Shown here piece by piece: positions 55,061 through 63,750 of a stretch of DNA of 64,000 nt. Each line of letters opens with the position of its first letter. Positions within the stretch are counted from its first letter, which is position 1. The DNA comes from Acidovorax sp. sif1233 (GTDB lineage: Bacteria > Pseudomonadota > Gammaproteobacteria > Burkholderiales > Burkholderiaceae_C). Position numbers and translations under genes: made by a program. A model generated the notes under the pieces. That model saw only the letters and a list, made by a program, of their open reading frames with translations, was not told the origin of the DNA and did not search any database. The stretch lies in assembly GCF_019218755.1 (NCBI RefSeq), contig NZ_JAHUWZ010000007.1, positions 62,001 to 126,000 of the forward strand, in the 5' to 3' direction.

Positions 55061-56032
55061 TCACAGCAGGCGGCGGGCCACCTCGGCGTCCAGCGATCCC
55101 ATGAAGGTCTCCACGGCCCGGGTGTAGTCGCTGTCCAGGCCCAGTTGGGCGTTGATTTCGCCATGGTCCAGGTCCTGCGGCAGCACCTCGGCGCGGCCGC
55201 CCTGGTGGCGCACATGGCGGGCCATGGCATCGGATTGCCGGCAGGGGTCGTCAGCCCGCTGGGTCGAGCACACCATCTGCATCGGCGGGGCGCCCGCCGT
55301 CCATTGGTGCAAGGGCGACATGGCCACCCAATACGCAGGGTCAGCGCCGAATGCGTCGTCATACAGCGGCAGGTGCGGGGCGCGCATGCGGGCGGGCACG
55401 TTCATCATGGCGCTGTCGAGTGACACCGTGCCCAGCCACGGCCAGGCGCCTTCGCGCAGTGCCTGCGGGGCGCGGGCATTGAGCAGGGCCACCAGGTGGG
55501 CCCCGGCCGAGTGGCCCATGAGGATGAAGCGGCTCGGGTCTCCGCCCCAGGTGCCCGCGCGCTGCTGCGCGGCCGTGAGGGCGGCCTGCACATCGCGCTC
55601 CTGCACGGCCACGGGGGCATCGGGCAGCATGCGGTAGTTGATGGAGATGAGGAGGAAGCCCTTGGGCACCCAGCGGTTCACCTTCTCCTGCACCACGCGG
55701 CCCATGGCCTTGTCGCCATGCCGCCAGCCGCCGCCGTGCACCATGAAGATGACCGGCGCGCGCACCGCGCTGGCCACCAGGCTGTTGGTTCCTGTGGTGG
55801 GGCTGGTGGGTACATACACGTCCATGCGCTGCGCCGGGTCGGCGCCGTAGGGCACATCGGCGATGCGCTGCACGCCGGCGGCCAGCGTGGCCGGTGCGGC
55901 GGCGGCCTGCTTCTGCGCGATGAGGGCGCGCAGGCGGCCGCCGTTCTGCGCGGTGGTCTGGGCCTGCACGCTGGCGGTGGCCAGCGTGAGGGCAGCCAGG
56001 GCGGTCATGGTCAGAAGATGGCGCGGGGACAT
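55061..56032 (-). CDS. exported alpha/beta hydrolase (BD-FAE / carboxylesterase type)
   Basis: A 323-residue secreted esterase-like protein. The signal peptide is MSPRHLLTMTALAALTLATA, with cleavage near SVQAQ. The oxyanion motif FMVHGGGWRHGD, the nucleophile elbow ILMGHSAGAHLV and the late His in QDLDHGEINAQ complete the catalytic set. Family members hydrolyse small esters or N-formylkynurenine. A longer frame opens at 56104, but the ATG at 56032 gives the proper signal peptide. It is transcribed on the same strand as the repetitive exported protein before it. Confidence 0.85.
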   Translation of the reverse strand: MSPRHLLTMTALAALTLATASVQAQTTAQNGGRLRALIAQKQAAAAPATLAAGVQRIADVPYGADPAQRMDVYVPTSPTTGTNSLVASAVRAPVIFMVHGGGWRHGDKAMGRVVQEKVNRWVPKGFLLISINYRMLPDAPVAVQERDVQAALTAAQQRAGTWGGDPSRFILMGHSAGAHLVALLNARAPQALREGAWPWLGTVSLDSAMMNVPARMRAPHLPLYDDAFGADPAYWVAMSPLHQWTAGAPPMQMVCSTQRADDPCRQSDAMARHVRHQGGRAEVLPQDLDHGEINAQLGLDSDYTRAVETFMGSLDAEVARRLL

Positions 56033-56085
56033 GGCGAGGCTCCTGAGGTCAGAGGGTGGCAAGCGGTAGCTGGGTCCAGAGGGCG

Positions 56086-56682
56086 TCAAGGCCGCGTTGG
56101 ACAAGCCAAGGCCGTGCCGCTCGCGTCGTAGCAGGTGGCGCTGCGGCTCCAGCTGTTGTCCTTGCTGTAGCTGCTTTGCGCCTGCACGCTGTTGCCGGTC
56201 GTCGCGTTGGTGGCGGTGGTGCTGCGGGCCTGCGTCACGGTGCCGTCGGCGTTGCGGCTCGCCCCGCCGCTGCTCTGCAGGCTGCCCTGGGCATTCTGGG
56301 CGGACACGGTGCCGCTGTGGCTGGCGCTGCCGTCTGCACGTCGGGTGGTGCTGCCCTGGCGCTCGGCCACTCCGCCCTGCGCACCCACGGCGGCGCCCCG
56401 GCCCGTCACGCTCGCGTTGCCCTGCCCATCGGTGGTGGCTGTGCGCCCGCGCAGCACCGCGCCATTCGGGCCGCTGCGGGCCACACCGGTGCGGGCGGTG
56501 GTGCTGCCATCGGCGTTGTGTTCCACGCTGCGGCGGGTGCGGGCCTGCGCTTCGGTGGGGGCGGCCAGCGCCAGCACGGCGCTCAGCCCCAGGGTGGCGA
56601 GGGTGGAGAACACCAACACACCCGCTGCCAGTGCGGGGCGTTGCAGCAGGTCGTTGTCAGCGGGGCGTGTCGGCAAAGGCAT
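56086..56682 (-). CDS. exported low-complexity protein with [NR]ADG[ST] repeats
   Basis: A 198-residue protein starting MPLPTRPADNDLLQRPALAA with a hydrophobic segment (VLVFSTLATLGLSAVLALAA), probably a signal peptide or anchor. The rest is polar and repetitive, rich in Ala, Ser, Thr, Gly, Asn and Arg. Three units carry HNADGSTTARTG, RRADGSASHSGT and RNADGTVTQARST, with TTDGQGNASVTG as a weaker fourth. A single Cys pair ends the protein (ATCYDASGTALACP). AAGGAG precedes the ATG. It is divergent from the OmpR/EnvZ-type pair and may be its target. No family recognised. Confidence 0.7.
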   Translation of the reverse strand: MPLPTRPADNDLLQRPALAAGVLVFSTLATLGLSAVLALAAPTEAQARTRRSVEHNADGSTTARTGVARSGPNGAVLRGRTATTDGQGNASVTGRGAAVGAQGGVAERQGSTTRRADGSASHSGTVSAQNAQGSLQSSGGASRNADGTVTQARSTTATNATTGNSVQAQSSYSKDNSWSRSATCYDASGTALACPTRP

Positions 56683-56898
56683 GGTGGTCAACTCCTTGGG
56701 GTTTGCCTGGGGGTGTGGCATGGCTGTACTGTGGGTCCCAGGTGTGAGCCATTGATGGCAGGAATCCGCCGATGTATGACAAACCATGACAAACGCCTGC
56801 GGCCCCGTCATCCCTTGTCATGGCTGGGGGTGCATGGCCCGCGCCAGCGCCTACCATTGCCACCACGCCGCCTTCACCTGCCACGTTGCTCCCTGCCC

Positions 56899-57654
56899 AT
56901 GACCGACACCCTGGCCAAGATCCTGGTCGCCGATGACGAGCCCGACCTGCGCGCCCTGCTGCAGCGCTACCTGAGCGACCAGGGCTACGCCGTGCGCACG
57001 GTGGAGGGCGCGGGCCCGCTCGACGTGCTGCTGCAGCGCGAGAGGTTTGATGTGCTGGTGCTGGACGTGATGATGCCGGGCGAAGACGGCCTGGCCATCT
57101 GCCGCCGCCTGCGTGCGCAGGGCGAGACCATTCCCATCCTGATGCTCACCGCGCGTGGCGACCCGGTGGACCGCATCGTGGGCCTGGAAATGGGGGCGGA
57201 CGACTACCTGCCCAAGCCCTTCAACCCGCGCGAGCTCCTGGCCCGCATCCAGGCCATGGTGCGACGCCAGCGCATGCTGGGCGCGCACACCGGGCCGCAG
57301 GGAATGCACGGACGCCTGACGTTCGGCGACTTCGTGTTGCTGCCGACTGAACGGCGGCTGGAGCGGGCGGGCGCGAGGGCCGGCGAGGACGTGCCCCTCA
57401 CCACCGGTGAATTCGCCCTGCTGCTGGCCCTGGCCCAGAACCCTCAGCGCCCGCTGGGCCGCGACCGGCTCATGGCCCTGGCCTATGGCCCCGACCACAC
57501 GGCCACCGACCGCAGCATTGACGTGCAGATCATGCGGCTGCGCAAACTCATCGAGGCCGACCCGGCCCAGCCGCGCCACATCCGCACCGTGTGGGGCGTG
57601 GGCTATGTGTTCGTGCCCGATGGCGCCGCGCCCGCCGGAGGGCGGCAGCCATGA
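56899..57654 (+). CDS. OmpR-family response regulator
   Basis: A 251-residue response regulator. The receiver domain (LAKILVADDEPDLRALLQRY) has its phosphorylated Asp in VLVLDVMMPGEDG (about residue 56) and Lys in YLPKPFNP. The C-terminal winged helix is of OmpR type (VPLTTGEFALLLALAQNPQR, IRTVWGVGYVFVP). The start is the ATG in CCCATGACCGACACC. Its stop overlaps the histidine kinase start (ATGA). The divergent neighbour encodes an exported repetitive protein. Confidence 0.93.
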   Translation: MTDTLAKILVADDEPDLRALLQRYLSDQGYAVRTVEGAGPLDVLLQRERFDVLVLDVMMPGEDGLAICRRLRAQGETIPILMLTARGDPVDRIVGLEMGADDYLPKPFNPRELLARIQAMVRRQRMLGAHTGPQGMHGRLTFGDFVLLPTERRLERAGARAGEDVPLTTGEFALLLALAQNPQRPLGRDRLMALAYGPDHTATDRSIDVQIMRLRKLIEADPAQPRHIRTVWGVGYVFVPDGAAPAGGRQP

Positions 57655-59054
57655 CGGCACCCGCAACCCCCGCCCGCCGCCACGGGGGGCTCTGGCCGCG
57701 CAGCCTGCTCGGGCGCAACCTGCTGCTGATGGCCGTGCTCATCGTGCTGGGCCAGCTGGTGGCGGCGGTGCTGGTGCGGCAGATGATCTTCCAGCCCCGC
57801 GTGGCGCAGGTGGCCGATGGCGTGGCGCGCAATGTGGCCGCGCTGCGGGCGGGGCTGCAGGCGCTGCCCCCGGCGCAGCGTGTGGCGTTTGTGGAGGCGT
57901 TCAACCGGCAGGCCGCATTGGCCACGCCGCCCGTTGCGCCGGAAAGCGCAGCGCGGCGCGCGCTGCTGTCGCCGTTGGAGCGGCAGTTTGTGCAGGCGGT
58001 GGCCCGCCGCCTGGGTGTGGGTGATGCGCCTGCGCAGAGCCCGCAGCCCCTGTGGCGCCGCGACAGCACCGGCGTGCTGGCCCTGCGCATGGTGCACGAG
58101 GGCGCTGACTACTGGCTCAACCTGCCCAGCGTGTTCCCCACGCGCGAGTTCACCGGGGCCTGGCTGGTGGCCACGCTGGCCAGCATGCTGCTGGCGCTGC
58201 TGGGCGCGTGGTGGCTGCAGCGCCACATCCACCAGCCGCTGGCCCAGGTGGTGGCGGCGGCGCGGCAGCTCGCGCGGGGCCAGACACCCGCGGTGCTGCC
58301 CGAGGCCGGGCCCGAAGAAATCGCCACCGTGGGCCGCAGTTTCAACCAGATGGCGCAGAGCCTGGCCGCCGCCGACCACGAGCGCGCGCTGATGCTGGCC
58401 GGTGTGTCGCACGACCTGCGCACGCCGCTGACCAAGCTGCGCCTGGGCGTGGAGATCGCCGGGGCACAGGTGGATGCGCCGCTGGCGGCCAGCATGGCGC
58501 GCAGCATCGACGAGATGGATGCGATCGTGGGCCAGTTCCTGGACTTTGCGCGGGTGGGCGCTGACGCGGGCGAGGCCGAGGCGCCCGCCACCGCATCGCT
58601 CAACGACCTGGCCCAGGCCGTGGCCGAAGCGCAGGCCGACCACGGCCGTGTGCTGGCGCTGGAACTGGGCGGCCTGCCCAACCTGCCCGTGCGCCCGCAG
58701 GCGCTGCGCCGTGCGCTGGACAACCTCGTGGAAAACGCCTGGCGCCACGGCGCCGCCCCGGTGGTGCTGCGCACGGGCGGCAGCGCGCAGCAGGCGTGGA
58801 TCGAGGTGGCCGACCACGGCACCGGCATGGACGCCAAAGAGCTGGACCACATGCGCCAGCCTTTCGCGCGTGGCGGCGGCGCGGCGCGCGCGGGTGTTCC
58901 CGGGGCCGGGCTGGGCCTGGCGATTGCCGAGCGCGTGGCGCGCGCCCATGGGGGAGCGCTGGAGCTGCACAGCGCTCCCGGCCAGGGCCTGCGCGCGCGG
59001 CTGGTGCTGCCGCTGGCGGGGCCGGCCGCTGCGGCTCAGCCCCCAGGGGAATAG
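57651..59054 (+). CDS. EnvZ-type sensor histidine kinase
   Basis: A 467-residue membrane kinase: two helices (LLLMAVLIVLGQLVAAVLV, LVATLASMLLALLGAWWL) enclose a periplasmic domain of about 110 residues, followed by HAMP, the phosphoacceptor His in AGVSHDLRTPLTKLRLG (about 254), and the ATPase motifs DNLVENAWRHG, VADHGTGMDA and GAGLGLAIAERV. It starts MTAPATPARRHGGLW, overlapping the regulator by ATGA. This is the EnvZ branch; the signal is unknown. A dispersed repeat follows the stop. Confidence 0.93.
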   Translation: MTAPATPARRHGGLWPRSLLGRNLLLMAVLIVLGQLVAAVLVRQMIFQPRVAQVADGVARNVAALRAGLQALPPAQRVAFVEAFNRQAALATPPVAPESAARRALLSPLERQFVQAVARRLGVGDAPAQSPQPLWRRDSTGVLALRMVHEGADYWLNLPSVFPTREFTGAWLVATLASMLLALLGAWWLQRHIHQPLAQVVAAARQLARGQTPAVLPEAGPEEIATVGRSFNQMAQSLAAADHERALMLAGVSHDLRTPLTKLRLGVEIAGAQVDAPLAASMARSIDEMDAIVGQFLDFARVGADAGEAEAPATASLNDLAQAVAEAQADHGRVLALELGGLPNLPVRPQALRRALDNLVENAWRHGAAPVVLRTGGSAQQAWIEVADHGTGMDAKELDHMRQPFARGGGAARAGVPGAGLGLAIAERVARAHGGALELHSAPGQGLRARLVLPLAGPAAAAQPPGE

Positions 59055-59061
59055 GGGCGCA

Positions 59062-59134
59062 GAATCTGAATGAAATTGGCCGCCAGCGATAGATGGATAA
59101 GCGCCAATAGCTACTGAATTTGTAGCGATTTTGC
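59062..59134 (+). repeat. dispersed palindromic repeat, copy 8
   Basis: Reads AATGAAATTGGCCGCCAGCG, then GGATAAGCGCCAATAGCTAC, then TGAATTTGTAGC. It fills the convergent gap between the kinase and chemoreceptor genes and contains the chemoreceptor's stop codon. Confidence 0.7.
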
Positions 59135-61093
59135 CGGGCGCAGCGCCCTGTGCTGGCCCTGGCCTTCGTCGCCCAGCCGGAACACCGACACCACGTGCAC
59201 CAGGTCTTCGGCCTGCACCTTGAGGCTGCCGGCGGCGGCGGCCATTTCTTCCACCAGCGCGGCGTTCTGCTGCGTGACCTGGTCCATCTGCGTCACGGCC
59301 TCGCCCACCTGGGCCACGCCCAGCGACTGTTCATGGCTGGCAGTGCTGATTTCGCCCACGATGTCCGTCACGCGGCGGATGGCGGTCACCACCTCGTTCA
59401 TCGTGGTGCCCGCGCGGTCCACCAGGGCCGTGCCCTGCTCCACGCGCTCCACGCTGGCGCTGATGAGGGCCTTGATCTCGCGCGCCGCCTCGGCGCTGCG
59501 CCCGGCCAGCGAGCGCACCTCCGACGCGACCACCGCGAAGCCCCGGCCCTGTTCGCCCGCGCGGGCCGCCTCGACGGCGGCGTTGAGCGCGAGGATATTG
59601 GTCTGGAACGCGATGGAGTCGATCACGCCGATGATGTCCGAGATCTTCTGCGACGAGGCGTTGATGCCCTGCATGGTGTCCACCACCTGGGCCACCACCT
59701 CGCCGCCCTGCACGGCCACGGTGCTCGCGCTGTGGGCCAGCGTGCTGGCCTGGCGCGCGCTGTCGGCGTTCTGGCGCACGGTGGAGCTGAGCTGCTCCAT
59801 CGACGCGGCGGTTTCCTCCAGCGCGCTGGCCTGGCTTTCGGTGCGGGCCGACAGGTCGCTGTTGCCCTGCGCGATCTGCACGCTGGCCGTGGCCACGCTC
59901 TCCGATCCGTTGCGCACCTGGCGCACCACCTGCGTGAGCTGGGCGCGCATCTGCATCAGGGCCTCCAGCAGCTGGCCGACCTCGTTGGTGCCGTGGGCCA
60001 GCGCGCTGCCGCTCAGGTCGCCCTGGGCCACGGCGCGCGACAGCGCCACGGCCTGCGAAAGCGGCCCCGTCATGGAGCGCACGAACACCAGGGCCATGGC
60101 GCTGGTGGCCGAGAGCGTGACGGCGAGGGCGAGCGCCATCCACAGCAGCCGGCGCTGCAGGTCGGACACCCGGGCCTGCAGGGCCTGGTCCAGGCTGGCC
60201 ATGGACAGGTTGTTGAGTGCGTTCAGCGCTTCGATGGTGCGGGTGAACGCGTCGAAATAGTCCTTGGAGGGCAGCTGGAGTTCGCTGGCGTTGATCACGT
60301 CGCGCTCGGCCATCTGCAGCGACTGCTGGATCTGGCCCTGCACCGCCTGCGCGTTGCTGCCCAGGGCGCGTTGCAGATCGGGGTTGCCCTGCAGGGCGCG
60401 GTCCAGTCCCCGGAAAGTGTCAGCCTGCAGCTCGGCCACACGCTGCTGCAGCACCAGCAGCTGGCCCTTGCCCTGGGGCGTCAGCTCGTGCTTGCCCAGT
60501 GCGCTGGCGCCTTGGGCGCGCAGCATGCCCAGCTTTTCGCCCAGCATGGGCGCCTGCACCAGCGAGGCCTGGATCAGCGCATGGGTGTCGGCGTCAGGGT
60601 CGATCTGCAGGCCATAGGCATGCAGCAAGGATTCGTTGAGCTGCAGCAGCGATGCGATGAGCTGCGTGTGCTGCGCCGTGCTCTGGGCCTGCTCGATGCT
60701 GCGTGCGGCAACGGCCTGCTCTAGCGTGCGCCAGGTCTGCTGGGCCTGGGTCCAGGTGGCCATCTGGGGGGCGGGCACCTTGGCAGCCGCAAAGCGGGCG
60801 GTGACATCGTCCAGGGCCGTGTTGACGGCATCGCGCGCGGCGGGGCGGCGCGCTGCCAGGGCTTCGTCGCCACCGAGCATGCCCACGGACAGGCCCCGGT
60901 GCACCTGCATCTGCTGCACCAGCCGGGTCAGCGCCTGTGCGGGGACCACGCCCTGCGCCTCGTGGCGCGCGTGGCCAATGGCGTGCAGCGAATCGCGCAC
61001 CGTCAGGTAGGTGGGCAGCGCGCTCATCATGAGCCCGAGTGTTCCCAGGATGAGGAATTTTTCGAGCAGGTTTAACCGGTGCAGAAGTGACAT
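59111..61093 (-). CDS. methyl-accepting chemotaxis protein
   Basis: A 660-residue chemoreceptor starting [21 protein letters not shown] first membrane helix is followed by a periplasmic sensor of about 280 residues with an NIT-like motif ([15 protein letters not shown]), a second helix ([20 protein letters not shown]), HAMP and a signalling domain. The hairpin tip is [20 protein letters not shown]. The last residues (PAKSLQIQ) and the TAG stop lie in a dispersed repeat. A FNR/Dnr-like dyad lies 139 bp upstream of the start. Nitrate/nitrite or redox sensing is possible but unproven. Confidence 0.92.
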   Translation of the reverse strand: MSLLHRLNLLEKFLILGTLGLMMSALPTYLTVRDSLHAIGHARHEAQGVVPAQALTRLVQQMQVHRGLSVGMLGGDEALAARRPAARDAVNTALDDVTARFAAAKVPAPQMATWTQAQQTWRTLEQAVAARSIEQAQSTAQHTQLIASLLQLNESLLHAYGLQIDPDADTHALIQASLVQAPMLGEKLGMLRAQGASALGKHELTPQGKGQLLVLQQRVAELQADTFRGLDRALQGNPDLQRALGSNAQAVQGQIQQSLQMAERDVINASELQLPSKDYFDAFTRTIEALNALNNLSMASLDQALQARVSDLQRRLLWMALALAVTLSATSAMALVFVRSMTGPLSQAVALSRAVAQGDLSGSALAHGTNEVGQLLEALMQMRAQLTQVVRQVRNGSESVATASVQIAQGNSDLSARTESQASALEETAASMEQLSSTVRQNADSARQASTLAHSASTVAVQGGEVVAQVVDTMQGINASSQKISDIIGVIDSIAFQTNILALNAAVEAARAGEQGRGFAVVASEVRSLAGRSAEAAREIKALISASVERVEQGTALVDRAGTTMNEVVTAIRRVTDIVGEISTASHEQSLGVAQVGEAVTQMDQVTQQNAALVEEMAAAAGSLKVQAEDLVHVVSVFRLGDEGQGQHRALRPAKSLQIQ

Positions 61094-61231
61094 GGCAGTA
61101 GGCGCACGTCAATGTGTGCGCAAAAAGATAGACCTCAGGGGCGGGGTGTCGGCACCCGCCGACTGGGATGCGGCCCTCCATCAGACCGCGCGGAATGTAA
61201 CGCAATGTAGGGGTCTGTCTTCAGTAGGGTT

Positions 61232-61245
61232 TTGACTCAGGTCAA
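61232..61245. promoter_or_regulatory. candidate FNR/Anr/Dnr-type box
   Basis: TTGACTCAGGTCAA is a perfect 5-bp inverted repeat with a 4-bp spacer, the format of FNR/CRP-family oxygen or nitric-oxide regulators (TTGAT-N4-ATCAA). It lies between the divergent chemoreceptor and thioesterase genes. Confidence 0.5.
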
Positions 61246-61372
61246 TTTTTTGCGGCACGGCGTGTGTGCCCGCTGGGCGTCCCGCACCGCCCCTCGGTCG
61301 GCTGGAGCAGGGCCGCAGCAAATGGTGCGCTGGAGAATAATGAACTCCTCCCGTCCTTTGGAGCACCCCGGC

Positions 61373-61813
61373 ATGCAATCCCTCACCCTGCGTTTCCTGG
61401 CGTCTCAAAGCACCTTGCCGCAGGCGGGGCGGGTGCCCGGCGGCACCGTGCTGCGCTGGGTGGACGAGGCGGGTTTTGCCTGTGCGAGCGCCTGGGCCAA
61501 GGGCCCCTGCATCACCGAGTTCGTGGGCGGCGCGCACTTCGTGCGCCCCATCCGGCCCGGAGACCTGGTGGAAGTGCATGCGCGCCTGGCCTTCACCACC
61601 GAGACCGGCATGCACCTGGCCGTGGAGGTGCGCAGCGGCGGCATCCATGGCGAGCCGCAGCACGAGGTGCTGCATTGCGTGGCGGTGTACACCGCCGTGG
61701 ACGCCGATGAACAGCCCCGCGCCATCGACAGGTGGAGCCCCGAAACCCCGGGCGACATGGCCCTGGCGCAGCGGGTGAAGGCGCATGTGGAGGCCGCGCG
61801 CGCGGCGCAGTGA
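61373..61813 (+). CDS. acyl-CoA thioesterase (hot-dog fold)
   Basis: A 146-residue hot-dog-fold thioesterase of the YciA/BACH type: GRVPGGTVLRWVDEAGFACA, then GGAHFVRPIRPGDLVEVHAR and VLHCVAVYTAVDADEQPR. It hydrolyses acyl-CoA esters, probably in fatty-acid turnover. I use the ATG at 61373 (MQSLTLRFLAS), preceded by GGAG; the ATG at 61340, also with GGAG, would add 11 residues. A FNR-like site lies about 130 bp upstream. Confidence 0.85.
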   Translation: MQSLTLRFLASQSTLPQAGRVPGGTVLRWVDEAGFACASAWAKGPCITEFVGGAHFVRPIRPGDLVEVHARLAFTTETGMHLAVEVRSGGIHGEPQHEVLHCVAVYTAVDADEQPRAIDRWSPETPGDMALAQRVKAHVEAARAAQ

Positions 61814-61916
61814 CGGGGGCGGGCGGCGTTGTTCCGCCCGCCGGTGGCCTTCGGGCCCTGGCAACGCGCGGCAGGCCCCTGCCCCTGGAGGGCGGCGGGT
61901 GGAGACACGGCGTGCC

Positions 61917-62840
61917 TCACCTCACGCCGGGGCTGGGGCCTGGATCGTTGCCCGCAACGGCCCGCCCGCGCTGCCATGCCTGCGCGCGGTCGCGTGCGTC
62001 CACCTCCGCGGTCGCCTCGGTCAGCACCGTGAAGCTGGCCGCATCCGCCCGCGCCAGCGGCTCGCCCTGGTACCACACCCGCCGCGCATCGGCCGCGTAG
62101 CCCCGCCCCAGGGCGCGCAGCGTGGCCATGTCGGCGCCCTGCAAGGGGCGCAGCACCGGGTGCGGGCCCCGGTTCGGCTGGTTGACCTCGATGTGGCCGT
62201 GCCAGGCGTGCGCGCGGTCGCGGGCGTAGCCGGGATCGTCTTCGTCCATCAGCGCAAAGCTTGCGCCGTGGCTGCCGGGGATGTCGGCATGCTCGAAATA
62301 ACCGCGCTGCGCATCGCGCGCGAAGCGGGGGCTGAGCGGCTCGAAGCTGGCCGCATCGCGCACCGCGAAGGGCTGGCCCCGGTCGTAGGCGCGGTGCCGG
62401 TCGCGGGCATGGCGGTGGGCCAGCACGCGGTAGCTGGCCGCGTCGGCGCCGGGAATGGTGGCGATGCGCAGGTGCTGGTAGGCCCAGTACTCCTGCGCCT
62501 TGCGGTAGGTGCTGCAGTAGTAGACCGCGCGGCCGTCGCGCGCCTCGTGCTCCGACAGCGCCTCGAACGTGGCGCCCTCGCTGCCCTCCACGGCACTGCC
62601 CCGGCAGTAGCCTTGCCGCGCGTCGCGCCCGAAGTGCGGCGAGAGCGGCTGGAACGTGGCCGGGTCGGCCGGGGCAAAGGCCGCGCCGCCGTAGGTCCAG
62701 GCGCCCGCCCAGCCGCGCTGGTAGCCCGTGGCACTGCCGTCGCAGCCGCACAGCGCGGCCAGCGCCCCGAGCGCCAGCGCGCAGGCGCGGGTGAGCCCGG
62801 TGGCAGCCGACCCTGTCAGCGCAGGCGTGCGGACCCGCAT
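61917..62840 (-). CDS. DKNYY-repeat lipoprotein
   Basis: A 307-residue protein with a signal sequence ending in a lipobox (LAALCGC), then tandem units of the DKNYY type. Each unit has an aromatic turn followed by Ala-x-x-Phe (for example ARDGRAVYYCSTYRKAQEY, ARDRHRAYDRGQPFAVRDAA and AADARRVWYQGEPLARADAA). About five to six units can be counted. The family's function is unknown. It lies 42 bp downstream of a small exported protein on the same strand. Confidence 0.75.
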   Translation of the reverse strand: MRVRTPALTGSAATGLTRACALALGALAALCGCDGSATGYQRGWAGAWTYGGAAFAPADPATFQPLSPHFGRDARQGYCRGSAVEGSEGATFEALSEHEARDGRAVYYCSTYRKAQEYWAYQHLRIATIPGADAASYRVLAHRHARDRHRAYDRGQPFAVRDAASFEPLSPRFARDAQRGYFEHADIPGSHGASFALMDEDDPGYARDRAHAWHGHIEVNQPNRGPHPVLRPLQGADMATLRALGRGYAADARRVWYQGEPLARADAASFTVLTEATAEVDARDRAQAWQRGRAVAGNDPGPSPGVR

Positions 62841-62882
62841 GGGGAACGTGGACAGGCACTCACGGCGCGGTGCGCGGCGGGC

Positions 62883-63248
62883 CTATGGCACCGGCACGAC
62901 CCGCAGCGCGGGCGGGTACGGCTCCACGCGCAGGCTGTCGTGCGCCAGCACGCTGATCCTGGCGCGGGGGGCCAGCTCCAGCGCGCCGTCGGTGCCCTTG
63001 CGCGGGGCGTATTGCCAGAGGCTGAGCGCGCCCTTGGCGGCCAGGGCCTGGCCGATGGCGGCCGCCTCGGGGCGCGGAGCCCCGGCCTCGTCCGGCGGCA
63101 CGGCGACAAGGATCTCGTCGCGCACCGTGACGATCTTGAACAGCAGGGGCGTTGCGGTCTGGGCCATGGCAGTGACGCAAGAGATGGCCAGTGCGGCCGC
63201 CAGGCAGGCGGCGGCGCGGGCGCGAAGGCGGGGCGTGGTGGGGGTCAT
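62883..63248 (-). CDS. small exported protein of unknown function
   Basis: A 121-residue protein with a signal peptide (RARAAACLAAALAISCVTAM, cleavage near AQTAT). The mature part of about 90 residues (LLFKIVTVRDEILVAVPPDE to ALRVVPVP) looks beta-rich. I do not recognise a family. It lies 12 bp downstream of the globin gene and 42 bp upstream of the DKNYY lipoprotein gene, so the three may form one transcript. Confidence 0.7.
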   Translation of the reverse strand: MTPTTPRLRARAAACLAAALAISCVTAMAQTATPLLFKIVTVRDEILVAVPPDEAGAPRPEAAAIGQALAAKGALSLWQYAPRKGTDGALELAPRARISVLAHDSLRVEPYPPALRVVPVP

Positions 63249-63260
63249 GGGGCTTTCTGG

Positions 63261-63677
63261 CTAGTGCTGCAGTTGTGCCTGCGCCTGCATCGTACGCGCC
63301 ACGTGGGCATACATGGCGCCCCAGGCCTCGCGCGTGGCGGGGGTGAAGGCACCGCCCAGCGCGTCGGACAGCGTCTCCAGCAGGGCGGCGCCCACCGTGT
63401 CGTAGTGCGCGGCCTGCACGCCGTAGCCCGTGTGGCGCTGGCCCAGGGCGCGCAGCGCGGCGTCCAGCCGCTCGGGGTGGTCAAGCAGGCGCACGGCATC
63501 GCCGATCATGTCCAGCAGCTTGCGTGCCTGCACGTGCATGTCGGACGACCCGAACAGCCCCTGGATGGCCGGGTCGCGCGCGAACAGCTTCGAGTAGAAA
63601 AGCGCGCCTGCCTGCGCAGCGACGGGCGCAACCTGCGCAAAGCTCTGGCGCACGAGGTGGATCTGTTCGGGGGACAT
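63261..63677 (-). CDS. single-domain bacterial haemoglobin
   Basis: A 138-residue globin related to Vitreoscilla haemoglobin and the globin part of flavohaemoglobins. It has VRQSFAQVAPVAAQAGALFY, KLFARDPAIQGLFG, the distal-side Gln in HVQARKLLDMIG and the proximal His in LGQRHTGYGVQAAHYDTVG. Members bind oxygen or nitric oxide. GGAG precedes the ATG. It heads a small set with an exported unknown protein and a DKNYY lipoprotein. No FNR box is visible directly upstream. Confidence 0.88.
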   Translation of the reverse strand: MSPEQIHLVRQSFAQVAPVAAQAGALFYSKLFARDPAIQGLFGSSDMHVQARKLLDMIGDAVRLLDHPERLDAALRALGQRHTGYGVQAAHYDTVGAALLETLSDALGGAFTPATREAWGAMYAHVARTMQAQAQLQH

Positions 63678-63750
63678 GGGGAAACTCCTTGAAACGGAAA
63701 GATGTCGATAGGTAAAGTCTGCGAGGCCCCTGCGGCGTGGCCGGCCTCTT

